In this document: one piece after another, positions 1-7,645 of the stretch
Layout of the letters: each line of letters opens with the position of its first letter
How positions within the stretch are numbered: position 1 is the first letter of the stretch
Assembly: GCA_016715795.1 (NCBI GenBank)
Contig: JADJXP010000001.1
Location: forward strand, 558,001 to 622,000
Direction of reading: 5' to 3'
DNA length: 64,000 nt
Origin: Chloracidobacterium sp.
GTDB taxonomy: Bacteria > Acidobacteriota > Blastocatellia > Pyrinomonadales > Pyrinomonadaceae
Program-made: the position numbers and the translations under genes
Notes under the pieces: generated by a model
Told to the model about the DNA's origin: nothing
The model's input: the letters and a program-made list of their open reading frames with translations, nothing else
Database searches by the model: none

Positions 1-723
1 CATCGTCAAAAATCGGGGCTCAAGCTTCTTTGCTTGTTCGACAAAATGTTGGTAGATCGGAACGTCGCGGGTGCCGCCATCGGATCCAAGTTGATAAGGT
101 GGATTTCCGATAATTACGTCGAATTGCATATTGTCTCCAAACAGCTCGACGGTGCGAGCTTTGATGTCCTGCGTATGAATGAAAGCGTAGGCGTGCGTCT
201 CGAATTCCGCACCTCGGTCGTAGGTGGTCTGGTTTGCCCCGCAGAAACTGCACCTGCCATTAGTCCACTTGTGCTCTTGCCGCTGAAACCAAATGTGTCC
301 GCCTTCGTTCTCAAGCCCTTTCGCGATTGAGTGCTTGCTGTTGGCATGTTTCGAGCAATACACGCTTCGGCGGGCGAGCAAACTTGTGAGGTGGGTGATG
401 GCGATGCCGAAGACCTGATTTTTTAGGATGTGATCTACGCGCGTCTGAAGGTCGGGTATCTCTTTCTCCAATCCTTTGACGAGGCGGCTGGTTATCTCGC
501 GGAGGAAAACGCCCGATTTTGTACACGGGTCGAGGAACCGTACGTTAGCTTGTGCCCACAGGTCCGCCCCGCCGTTGTCCGCCGCCCACGCCTGCTCAAG
601 CGTGTCCAGCATCCGGTTAGCCAACTCCGGCGGCGTAAACACCTCGTCGTTGGACAGGTTCGCAATGCACGTCAACACATCCGGATTGCGCCCCCGCAAA
701 CTGAAACCTGCTTGAGTGGTCAT
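1..723 (-). CDS. Eco57I-type adenine-specific DNA methylase of an R-M system (partial, C-terminus off window)
   Basis: Reading frame open from an ATG at 723 to the window edge; 241 residues are visible. A degenerate SAM-binding motif I (FLDPCTKSG, about residues 63-71) is followed by the catalytic motif IV NPPY at 207-210, the order seen in N6-adenine methylases of the Eco57I restriction-modification class. Between them lie YCSK (122-125) and CSFC (158-161), which could form a small zinc site. The protein would methylate adenine in its recognition site; a nuclease part may follow beyond the edge. It lies 143 bp downstream of a second methylase-like gene on the same strand, separated by a palindromic repeat. 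Family assignment is firm; specificity and whether it is a fused restriction enzyme cannot be judged. Confidence 0.85.
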   Translation of the reverse strand, partial: MTTQAGFSLRGRNPDVLTCIANLSNDEVFTPPELANRMLDTLEQAWAADNGGADLWAQANVRFLDPCTKSGVFLREITSRLVKGLEKEIPDLQTRVDHILKNQVFGIAITHLTSLLARRSVYCSKHANSKHSIAKGLENEGGHIWFQRQEHKWTNGRCSFCGANQTTYDRGAEFETHAYAFIHTQDIKARTVELFGDNMQFDVIIGNPPYQLGSDGGTRDVPIYQHFVEQAKKLEPRFLTM

Positions 724-733
724 AGGCTTTCTA

Positions 734-870
734 TAAATTGCCACTAGCTTTAGCTAGTGGGTAGAAGATCAACAATAATTTCGGCTTTAGCCGAAGTTCT
801 GAATTGGGCTAAAGCCCTGTCAATTTTTCACTGCCTTTTATCCACTACCTAAAGCTAGTGGCAATTTAAA
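734..870. repeat. Palindromic MITE/REP-like element with terminal inverted repeats
   Basis: Outer arms read taaattgccactagctttag (734 onward) and the near-complement ctaaagctagtggcaattta (849-868). Two smaller palindromes lie inside: ggctttagcc (783-792) and gggctaaagccc (806-817). No reading frame is present. The right arm contains the TAA stop codon (868-866) of the upstream methylase gene. The structure suggests a non-autonomous palindromic element or REP-type unit. Confidence 0.7.
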
Positions 871-1507
871 CCGCAGATTCAGATGCCAACTCCCTCACCG
901 TCATCGGCGGATACGTTTTCGTCGGCGTGAAGATCTCGTGCTTTTCAACGTTGGCCCAAAGTGAACCCTCGGCACTGAAGGCCGCAGATTGTGTCAGGCT
1001 GGCGAGGTGAAAATCACGCCGCTGAAACTTTCCCTTACCGAGATAACCCCATTCCGCAAATGTGAGTGGCTGGCCGTTGTCAGTTAGCATTTTCATCGCG
1101 TCGCCGTGAACAAGGTTTTGCGAAAGCACATAGAATGCAGCCCGACAGAGATCGTCGTGCTCGTCTATGTTCAGATATTCAGCAAATATCTCGAGCAAAT
1201 TCTCGCGACACTCCTCAATATTGTCCGGCAATAGCTCGATGCCGTAAATGCACATCAGCCCCAGCAACGCATAGTGCCGCCGCTCAAATTCTGACTGGCC
1301 ATACTTGAGTTCAACCGCCGCGAGCTTCCGTTTCAGGATCTCAACAAGAAAGTTCCCGCTTCCACACGCCGGTTCCAGAAACCGCGAGTCGATCCGCTCG
1401 GTCTCGTCCTTAACAAGATCAAGCATCGCCTCGACCATCCACGCGGGCGTAAACACCTCACCGTGATCGGCCACACGCTGCTTGCTCCTGACCTGTGCGT
1501 TTTCCAT
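866..1507 (-). CDS. N6-methylase-like protein with SAM motif I but no visible NPPY motif
   Basis: First gene of the two-gene methylase unit. The N-terminus resembles R-M methylases: VFTPAWMVEAML, then a canonical motif I PACGSGNF at residues 46-53, which binds S-adenosylmethionine. The protein ends at about 213 residues and no [DN]PP[YF] catalytic motif follows, unlike its neighbour at 1-723. It may be a partner subunit, a truncated paralogue or a separate half of a split enzyme. I chose the ATG at 1507 because the family usually begins near this MxNAQ segment; in-frame starts exist at 1525 and 1558, and a TATAAT hexamer overlaps the 1525 ATG. The stop codon lies inside the palindromic repeat downstream. 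Confidence 0.75.
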   Translation of the reverse strand: MENAQVRSKQRVADHGEVFTPAWMVEAMLDLVKDETERIDSRFLEPACGSGNFLVEILKRKLAAVELKYGQSEFERRHYALLGLMCIYGIELLPDNIEECRENLLEIFAEYLNIDEHDDLCRAAFYVLSQNLVHGDAMKMLTDNGQPLTFAEWGYLGKGKFQRRDFHLASLTQSAAFSAEGSLWANVEKHEIFTPTKTYPPMTVRELASESAV

Positions 1508-1710
1508 TTCGTCGATGCCGGTCATTATACAACGAAACCGACCTCCACCTCGCACCATGCGTCACGGCGGACGGTGTCGACCTCGTTATGATCGGGCGTT
1601 CAATGGCACGATCAAGGCGGTGGTCACCGGCACGATCAGTGGGTGTGGTCAGACGGGGGTAGGCGTGTGGTCATTTGAGGAATCAGACGGGCGTTACAGG
1701 GTCGCGAAAG

Positions 1711-1785
1711 TGTCGATACAGTGGCAGGTTTTGTCGATACAGAAGGCGAGAATGTCCGCACTTTTGGGGGGTTGTGTCGATACAG
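1711..1785. repeat. Three direct copies of tgtcgatacag
   Basis: Identical 11-mers start at 1711, 1732 and 1775, spaced 21 and 43 bp, in the otherwise empty interval 1508-1795 between the methylase unit and ttcA. Repeated TGT-starting words near one boundary are typical of the multi-site ends of some DDE transposons, but no transposase or opposite end is seen here. They could equally be operator sites. Confidence 0.5.
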
Positions 1786-1795
1786 AACCTTCTTG

Positions 1796-2698
1796 CTACT
1801 GACTACTGGCTACTACTTCCAAAGTCCTTCTGAATTCTGGATTCTGGCTTCTGTATTCTTGTTCGCTGTGATCGAACAGGTCGTCGAGTTCGCTCATCAC
1901 CGAGCCGTGGCCGGGGGGAATGGCTTTGATCATGGGCTCGAAGTTGTTGAAATCATACAACTTATTGTCGAGCAGATGTGACGCCGTGACCTGTGTGAGG
2001 GCGGTCATCATGATCTGGCGGATGTGGGGCGTTTCTTTCTCGAGCTCGGTGACGAGGCGTTTGACGCGGGCGCGTTTTAGGTTGGGCTGCGAGCCGCAGA
2101 GGTTGCAGGGGATGATCGGAAACTGCTGTTCCTCGGCGTAACGTGCGATCTCGCTTTCCTGGCAATACGCAAGCGGGCGGATGAGCGTGTTGCGGCCGTC
2201 GTCGCTCCTAAGTATTGGCGGCATTGCCTTTAGCTGGCCAACGTAGAAGAGATTCATCAGGAACGTCGCGATAATGTCGTCAGCATGATGGCCGAGAGCG
2301 ATCTTTGTGCAGCCCTCTTCGACGGCGGTCGTGTAGAGAATGCCGCGGCGTAATCGCGAGCAGAGCGAGCAATACGTTTGGCCCTCAGGAATGTGCTGTT
2401 TGACGATGGAAAAGGTGTCTTCCTCGACGATGCGATAGGGCACTTTCGCGATGCAAGGTAATCGGGCAAGACGTTCTCCGGGAAAGTCGGGCCGCTTCTG
2501 ATCGAGGTTAACCGCAAGTATCTCAAAGTTTACCGGTGCCCGCTGCTGGACATCAAGCAAGAGGTCGAGCGCTGGTAGCTGTCCTTGCCGCCCGACAGGC
2601 ACACCATCACGCGGTCGCCCTCTGCGATCATCGAGAAATCCTCAATCGCGGCCCATCTTTTTGAGCAGTTTCGTCTTGGTTTTGGTCTCAGCCTTCAA
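1796..2698 (-). pseudogene. ttcA: tRNA 2-thiocytidine(32) synthetase TtcA, frameshifted
   Basis: TtcA is an ATP- and Fe-S-dependent PP-loop enzyme that thiolates cytidine 32 of tRNA. The long open part (2602-1796) carries both cysteine pairs (YCSLC and CNLCG) and the family core from LDLLLDVQQRAPVNF onward. The N-terminal part, including the PP-loop SGGKDS, lies upstream in two other frames: LLKKMGR near 2660, then IEDFSMIAEGDRVMVCLSGGKDSY from about 2650 to 2580. Joining them needs about two missing bases near 2650 and one near 2577. I placed the start at a TTG (2698) after a stop codon. All key motifs survive, so this is probably an intact gene with sequence errors, or else a very recent pseudogene. 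Confidence 0.8.
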
Positions 2699-2934
2699 AA
2701 TCTACCTCTTCGGCGCCGAAAACTATGAATTTTGCCATTTCGGGCCGCCATTTACAACATCAAAATCTACTAGACACGCCTGCAAAAACTGACCTATTAT
2801 CTATTTGTTAGAGAAGATAAGGCACGTTTGGGCTCGTCGTCCGCGGCAAGTGACGCCGGCGAGGCGGTTTTTCCGGTAAGTTCCCAAGCCGCGCGAGGCT
2901 TTTCGGCGAAATTTCATCAGCGAGGTAACACACT

Positions 2935-3560
2935 ATGATCAGAATGGGACGCGGAAACAAGGACGACGGTGCACCCGAGCAGCCGCAAACACAGCCAAAT
3001 CCATACAACTACGCCAGCGAGCCCGCCGGCCGAGCCATCTCAGAAAGCGATTCGATGGCCCGCGATATCAAAGAGGGCCGGCTGTCCGGCTTTGTCGGCC
3101 ACGGCACCACGCTGACCGGCGAGACCGAGTTCCACGCGATGCTTCGTGTTGACGGGCATCTGATCGGCACCGTCGCCTCCGAATCAGGAACACTTATCAT
3201 CGGGACCAACGGCCAGGTCGATGCGAATATTACCGTTGCCGCAGAATGATCAATGGTGCGGTCAACGGCGACATCATCGCCAGCGAAAAACTCCAGCTCG
3301 GCCGCACGGCCCGCGTGATGGGCAACATCCAGAGCCCTCGGCTGATCGTCGAAGAAGGAGCGATCCTCGAGGGAAGCTGCTCGATGCTCAAGGCCCGCGA
3401 GAGCCAGGAAGAAGAGGCCGTCTCGGCTGCCGCCCAGTATGAGGAACCGCAATCGACCCAGATCGACCTCGTTGACGAGGAAGAGGACGACGACGAAGCC
3501 GCCTATCTCACCGACGAGGACGACGATGAGGATGAGTCGGCCGATGCGGCTAAGGTATAG
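2935..3560 (+). pseudogene. Bactofilin family protein, one frameshift
   Basis: Bactofilins are polymerising beta-helical cytoskeletal proteins. The first part (2935-3249) has the typical entry GFVGHGTTLTGETEFHAMLRVDGHLIGTV and the second part (3246-3560) continues the helix repeats with MINGAVNGDIIASEKLQLGRTARVMGNI, followed by a very acidic tail rich in Asp and Glu. The frames join if one base is missing near 3243. The start is supported by a GAGG about 10 bp upstream. A clear terminator follows at 3587. Alone in its transcription unit; the surrounding run of small deletions argues for sequence error over true loss. Confidence 0.85.
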
Positions 3561-3586
3561 TCGATAGGTATCTTGTTTGACTACTG

Positions 3587-3612
3587 AGGCGGGCTCGCGT
3601 CCCGCCTTTTTT
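3587..3612 (+). terminator. Rho-independent terminator after bactofilin
   Basis: A stem of aggcggg / cccgcct with a 7-base loop is followed directly by a run of six T. It lies 27 bp after the bactofilin stop and just before the mscL ribosome-binding site. Confidence 0.85.
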
Positions 3613-3640
3613 CATACCAACTATTAAGGAGAAGGGAATC

Positions 3641-4116
3641 ATGTGGAATGAATTCAAAGCGTTCATCGCACGCGGCAATGTGCTCGACCTGGCTATCGGC
3701 GTCATCATCGGAGCGCGTTTGGCAAGATCGTGACGACGTTTACCGAGGGCATTGTAATGCCCGTGGTCGGAATGGTGACCGGCGGACTCGATTTCAAGAG
3801 CAAATTCATCAATCTGAGCTCAACGCCGCTGCCGCTGAAGGATGGCCAGGTCGATCTCGAAGCGGTCGCGAAGGCCGGGCTGCCCGTCCTGCGATACGGC
3901 CAGCTTATCAGCGACATCATCACGTTTCTAATAGTCGGCCTTACGATGTTCATCATCGCCAAGCTCGCAATGGACTACTTCAAACGCCTGGCCGCCCAGA
4001 GTGAGCCGCCGCCGCAGGAAGCACTGCTCGGCGAGATACGCGATATCCTAAAAGGCCAAGGCCTGACAGGTTGTCAAAGATCAGTACTCAGAAGCGATAG
4101 GCCATATCGGGCGTAA
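3641..4116 (+). pseudogene. mscL: Large-conductance mechanosensitive channel MscL, one frameshift
   Basis: MscL is an inner-membrane emergency valve that opens under membrane tension. The start ATG at 3641 has a strong AAGGAGAAGG ribosome-binding site and begins MWNEFKAFIARGNVLDLAIGVIIGA, the classical N-terminal helix and TM1. The frame breaks near 3711; one missing base restores GKIVTTFTEGIVMPVVG and the rest, through TM2 (LISDIITFLIVGLTMFIIA) to EIRDILKGQ. The frame then reads about 20 extra residues to 4116, overlapping the convergent fthC end by 29 bp, so a second small error may hide the true stop. Normal family length is about 140 residues, which this matches once joined. Confidence 0.85.
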
Positions 4117-4659
4117 TGCACATATCGAGGGCGACGTCTGACGATGTTATGTCGTCGATCGTATCGACGGGCGGAAATAAGCTCACGCCGGCCTTGACGC
4201 AATCAGGCCGGCATTTTGCCAGGAAACGGTCATACATTCCCTTGCCATAGCCGACGCGGTGGCCTGCGCGGTCAAAGCAAAGCAGCGGCACGATCACAAC
4301 GTCGATATCCTGCGGCGCTACGATCTCACTGCCCGCCGGTTCACGAATGCCAAATGCGTTCTCTTGCCAGTCCGACGACGCCTCAAACGCAACATTCTCG
4401 AAATCGCCCGTCTTCAGGTCGGTCCGCGGAGCTGCGGTAGCGATATCAGGCCGGTCACGCCACAGTCGATAGTAGATCATCGAGGTGTCGATCTCGTTGA
4501 ACTTGGCCATTCTGATAAATGTGTGAACAACACCGCCCGGTGGCAGCTCCACCGTCTCGAAAAGCGATCGGCGATGCGTCGGCTTGCCGTCACGACTTCG
4601 GAGGCCGAAAGCGATGACCGTCTGTCAAGACAGAGTTTGCGCAAGTCAGCCTTCTTCAT
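4088..4659 (-). pseudogene. 5-formyltetrahydrofolate cyclo-ligase, one frameshift
   Basis: Converts 5-formyl-THF to 5,10-methenyl-THF using ATP. The N-terminus MKKADLRKLCLDRR starts at the ATG at 4659; the frame breaks near 4563, where one more T in a TTTT run would join IADRFFETVELPPGGVVHTFIRM. The C-terminal part holds the family signature VPLLCFDRAGHRVGYGKGMYDRFLAKC, the ATP-binding segment. The start overlaps the end of the upstream toxin gene by 14 bp, so it appears to be the last gene of an mnmA-antitoxin-toxin-fthC unit. A homopolymer deletion of this kind is typical of a sequencing error. Confidence 0.85.
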
Positions 4660-4957
4660 CTGAGGTACGAGATACCCAAACCCGCGGATGGCGCTTGTGG
4701 TGGACACACGCTGTAACCGTGATCAGGTTGTCAAAGATCATGAAGAATATGGAGTATGGAAATCGCCTCAGGACAACGTGTCTGGTTTTTCCAAGCACTA
4801 CTTGATACGACAGTGGTCGCTTCGCAATATCACCCAACGCCTCTTCAACCACAAGGAGGAATTCGTGTCCCAACGCTACCTCTTCATCTTCATACCAATT
4901 ATACGCCTCCAGAATATCTGCCTCAGCTTCAGGCCGAATGATGAGATCGTATCTCAT
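4646..4957 (-). CDS. ParE/RelE-family toxin
   Basis: About 103 residues from the ATG at 4957, which overlaps the antitoxin stop in an ATGA. The N-terminus YDLIIRPEAEADILEAYNWYED and the later FPYSIFFMIFDNLITVTACVHHKRHP are the standard ParE/RelE/YoeB fold pattern: an N-terminal helix pair, then a beta sheet ending with a conserved basic strand. ParE members poison gyrase, RelE members cut mRNA on the ribosome; sequence alone does not decide which. Translational coupling to the small upstream gene supports a toxin-antitoxin pair. The longer in-frame start at 4999 would lie inside the antitoxin gene and is unlikely. Confidence 0.82.
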   Translation of the reverse strand: MRYDLIIRPEAEADILEAYNWYEDEEVALGHEFLLVVEEALGDIAKRPLSYQVVLGKTRHVVLRRFPYSIFFMIFDNLITVTACVHHKRHPRVWVSRTSDEEG

Positions 4958-5199
4958 CTGGATCTTGACGAGAGAACTCGTTCTTTTACATCGGCCCACG
5001 GGTTACCTTCTCGCGGATCCAAGATCGCGGCCGCTTCCCTGCGCAGCAGTTCGGTCCTTAGGTCACCATCGTCAGATACGTTCATGTCGAGTTCTATTTC
5101 ATCCAAATGCTCGACGATGTAACCGGCAAGGTCCTCACGGAGCGGTTCGGGACGTTGTGAGAGGCGTTCATTCAAGATCGTTAGATTCGAAGCTGCCAT
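4954..5199 (-). CDS. Antitoxin partner of the ParE/RelE-like toxin
   Basis: 81 residues from an ATG at 5199 preceded by GAGGATATT. The protein is acidic and helical (REDLAGYIVEHLDEIELDMNVSDDGDL) and ends with NPWADVKERVLSSRSR; small antitoxins of this type often hold a partner-neutralising tail of this kind. No clear DNA-binding motif is visible. It begins 7 bp after the mnmA stop and its TGA overlaps the toxin ATG, so it is probably transcribed from the mnmA promoter unless an internal one exists. The call rests mainly on size, charge and position. Confidence 0.7.
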   Translation of the reverse strand: MAASNLTILNERLSQRPEPLREDLAGYIVEHLDEIELDMNVSDDGDLRTELLRREAAAILDPREGNPWADVKERVLSSRSR

Positions 5200-5206
5200 A
5201 ATATCC

Positions 5207-6325
5207 TCAGTCTCGCATAATCCAGCCGCCGCCAACAACCTCATCGCCGGTCTCGATATCGTAGAAGATCGTTGCCTGGCCGGGCGTTATTGCACGCTGC
5301 GGCTCGTCAAAGACGATGCGGGCGTGGGCGTCCGGCAACGCGGTGATCGTTGCCGGTGCGGGGTCGTGACGGTAGCGTATCTTGACCAGAGCACGGACAG
5401 ATTCCGCCGGCTCGTCGAAAGCGATCCAGTTGACACCTCTCGCGATGAACTCGATCGCGTCGAGTTCGTCTTCCTCGCCAACGATTATCTGATTCCGTGC
5501 TCGCTCGATCTGTGTGACATAGAGCGGCCTTTCCGCAGCGATGCCGAGGCCGCGACGCTGGCCGATGGTGTAGCGGTGGATGCCGGTGTGTTTGCCGACA
5601 ACTTCGCCGGCGGCCGTGACGATGTCGCCGCCATCAGGTAACTCGCCATCGCGGCCATCGTGGGCGAGGTAGCGGTCGATGAACTCGCTGTATTTGCCGT
5701 CGGGCACGAAGCAGATCTCCTGCGATTCCTGCTTCTCGGCCGTGTAAAGCTTTGCCCCGCGGGCGATGTCGCGGACCTCTTCTTTTTGCATCTCGCCAAG
5801 CGGAAAATAGGCTCGCGAGAGCTGTTCCTGCTTGAGTTCCCAGAGAAAATAGCTCTGGTCCTTCCAGTGGTTTGTCGAGCGGAGCAGGCGGTAGAGGTTT
5901 GCGGACTGGTCATAAATGACGCGGGCGTAATGGCCGGTCGCAACCTTGTCACACCCGAGCGAGACGGCCATTTTGTCCAAGGACGCAAACTTGAGCCGCG
6001 AATTGCACGCGACGCATGGTATCGGCGTCTCGCCCGACAGGTAGCTCTGAACGAACGGCTCGACCACGTCGCGCTCAAAGTCCTTTTCGAGGTTGAGGAC
6101 GTAGAACGGAAACCCGAGTGATTCGGCCACGCGACGAGCATCGTAAACATCGTCGAGCGAGCAGCACCGGCTCGGCAGCGGATCGCCGTTCTCATCGACC
6201 GACACGCCGCGACGCTGGTTCCATAGCTGCATCGTAAATCCGACCAGCTCGTGTCCCTCGTCCTTTAACAAAGCAGCAGCAGCCGAACTATCGACTCCGC
6301 CGCTCATTGCCACCGCGATCTTCAT
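5207..6325 (-). CDS. mnmA: tRNA-specific 2-thiouridylase MnmA
   Basis: Catalyses ATP-dependent 2-thiolation of the wobble uridine in tRNA-Lys, -Glu and -Gln. The 372-residue protein has the PP-loop SGGVDSS at residues 8-14, the nucleophile cysteine in PCVACNSRLKF (Cys107) and the second catalytic cysteine in SQEICFVPDG (Cys205), followed by the central HTGIHRYTIGQRRGLGI domain and a C-terminal beta barrel. It is complete and unbroken, unlike the genes to its left. Its ATG overlaps the stop of the upstream secreted-protein gene by 4 bp, and the antitoxin gene follows after 7 bp. With ttcA nearby it makes this a tRNA-thiolation neighbourhood. Confidence 0.97.
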   Translation of the reverse strand: MKIAVAMSGGVDSSAAAALLKDEGHELVGFTMQLWNQRRGVSVDENGDPLPSRCCSLDDVYDARRVAESLGFPFYVLNLEKDFERDVVEPFVQSYLSGETPIPCVACNSRLKFASLDKMAVSLGCDKVATGHYARVIYDQSANLYRLLRSTNHWKDQSYFLWELKQEQLSRAYFPLGEMQKEEVRDIARGAKLYTAEKQESQEICFVPDGKYSEFIDRYLAHDGRDGELPDGGDIVTAAGEVVGKHTGIHRYTIGQRRGLGIAAERPLYVTQIERARNQIIVGEEDELDAIEFIARGVNWIAFDEPAESVRALVKIRYRHDPAPATITALPDAHARIVFDEPQRAITPGQATIFYDIETGDEVVGGGWIMRD

Positions 6326-7404
6326 TTTGTGGCCTTCTTTGCACCCGTCAACGCTGTCAGGTTCTTAACGATTTGATCGCCCATTTTCTTTGAGCCAAAC
6401 GCTCCATCGGCAATAATCGCCTTTCCGGATGCAATAACGATCGAGGTCCTACGGTGCGTGATCGTAAAGGTGAAATTAAAGGTCAGTATTTGATGGTCAA
6501 GGTCGATAATCAGATCGGGCCGGTTCTTCTGATCCCATGCATTCTCAAGGAATACCCATCCAAGGTCGTTGATCTCTTTGCGCTGTTTTAACTCGGTAAC
6601 GAGTTGAGCGGCTGTAAAGAGACTCGTATCACTGCGAACCGCGACCTTTTTTGAAGTTAAAAGAAGGTCTTTAGGATCCTTGCTTGGATTCCGGGCCAGT
6701 TTAAGATCTTCGCTTGACGCCGGCAGCGTCAAATTTCGTCCGTTCCCATAGGTCCGATGCGCCGTACCGTCGCCAAGTCCCTTGATCGCCGCAATCGGCA
6801 CCCCGAAACTCGAATCAGTTGGGGCGGCAAGCAGTTTGGTCATCAGTGCCAACGGCTGGCCGGACGTATCAAAGACCACCCCACCGTCAATGTCCCCCGG
6901 AAGTTCGGCCTGAAACTGCAATACGCGGAAACCCTCGCCGGCCCCCGGAACCTCAGTAGCCATCTTGAGACCGGTCACCGAGGCCGCCGTCTCAGCCCAG
7001 AGCTTGCCTGGACTATGGGTAACGACGGTCAGTTTGTCGCCAGGTTTGAGGCCGTCAGAACCAGCGCTGTCCTTTACAGTGACCTCTGCGCCCTTGATCT
7101 TGATCGCGGCAACATTTCGTCGGCCGTCCAGATTAACCAGATAGACGTCATCAAATATCTCACCATTTTGCAGGCGAAGCTGAAGTTCTTTCGCGTCCGT
7201 TACCGAGTCTAACGGCACCAAAAACACGCCGTCCGACTTAATGGCTACCGCCGGAGCGATGCGAACAGTATTGCCTTCACCGTCACCGACCAGCAGAACC
7301 GCCACCGTCGAACTCTGTTGGGCTGATGTCGGCGCCGCCATCAAAAACAGCGCGGCAGCTGAAAATGCTATCGATGTTGTGAGTCTCAAGAAGTATCCCA
7401 TCAT
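6322..7404 (-). CDS. Secreted trypsin-like-fold protein lacking the catalytic triad
   Basis: 360 residues with a signal peptide (residues 1-29, ending PTSAQQ). The 35-215 region follows the layout of DegP/trypsin-like domains: an entry strand, DGVFLVPLDSV where the catalytic His segment usually sits, DGRRNVAAIKIKG in place of the D-L-A-V-L-K strand, LKPGDKLTVV, and GDIDGGVVFDTSGQPLALM at 170-188 in place of GNSGGP. His, Asp and Ser all appear replaced, so it is probably a non-enzymatic binding protein. The C-terminal 130 residues are of unknown type. It is the first gene of the mnmA unit, with GGAGGA directly before two adjacent ATGs (7404, 7401). The fold call is an inference from pattern. 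Confidence 0.6.
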   Translation of the reverse strand: MMGYFLRLTTSIAFSAAALFLMAAPTSAQQSSTVAVLLVGDGEGNTVRIAPAVAIKSDGVFLVPLDSVTDAKELQLRLQNGEIFDDVYLVNLDGRRNVAAIKIKGAEVTVKDSAGSDGLKPGDKLTVVTHSPGKLWAETAASVTGLKMATEVPGAGEGFRVLQFQAELPGDIDGGVVFDTSGQPLALMTKLLAAPTDSSFGVPIAAIKGLGDGTAHRTYGNGRNLTLPASSEDLKLARNPSKDPKDLLLTSKKVAVRSDTSLFTAAQLVTELKQRKEINDLGWVFLENAWDQKNRPDLIIDLDHQILTFNFTFTITHRRTSIVIASGKAIIADGAFGSKKMGDQIVKNLTALTGAKKATK

Positions 7405-7473
7405 TCCTCCACGACCGTCTTATTCTGACCGCTCTCCATTATATGATGCAACAAACCATCGTTCTCAACACCA

Positions 7474-7572
7474 GTGTCCCACGACGGGACAGTTTGGGAC
7501 AGTGGAAAATCACCGTAACTGTTGCACATACAGCATTTGCTGGCATATTTGCGGAGTGTCCCACTGTCCCGC
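7474..7572. promoter_or_regulatory. Cluster of TGTCCC/GGGACA sites in a divergent intergenic region
   Basis: Between the secreted-protein gene and the ATPase gene lie tgtccc-acgac-gggaca (7475-7491) and the 10-bp inverted pair gggacagtgg (7497-7506) and ccactgtccc (7561-7570), with a further gtgtccc at 7555. Repeated half-sites in both orientations look like operators; the HTH-bearing ATPase downstream is one candidate ligand. A promoter-like ttgact (7605-7610) with taaaat 18 bp later sits between these sites and the ATPase start. Confidence 0.5.
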
Positions 7573-7645
7573 AAAGATTTTTGATTGTTGCCTGTATAAA
7601 ACACTTGACTATTATTGCAACCTGTGCATAAAATGTCAAACATAA

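Noticed and set aside
734..870. CRISPR or att-type repeat
   Set aside because: Only one inverted pair with internal palindromes; no regularly spaced direct repeats and no integrase or Cas gene.
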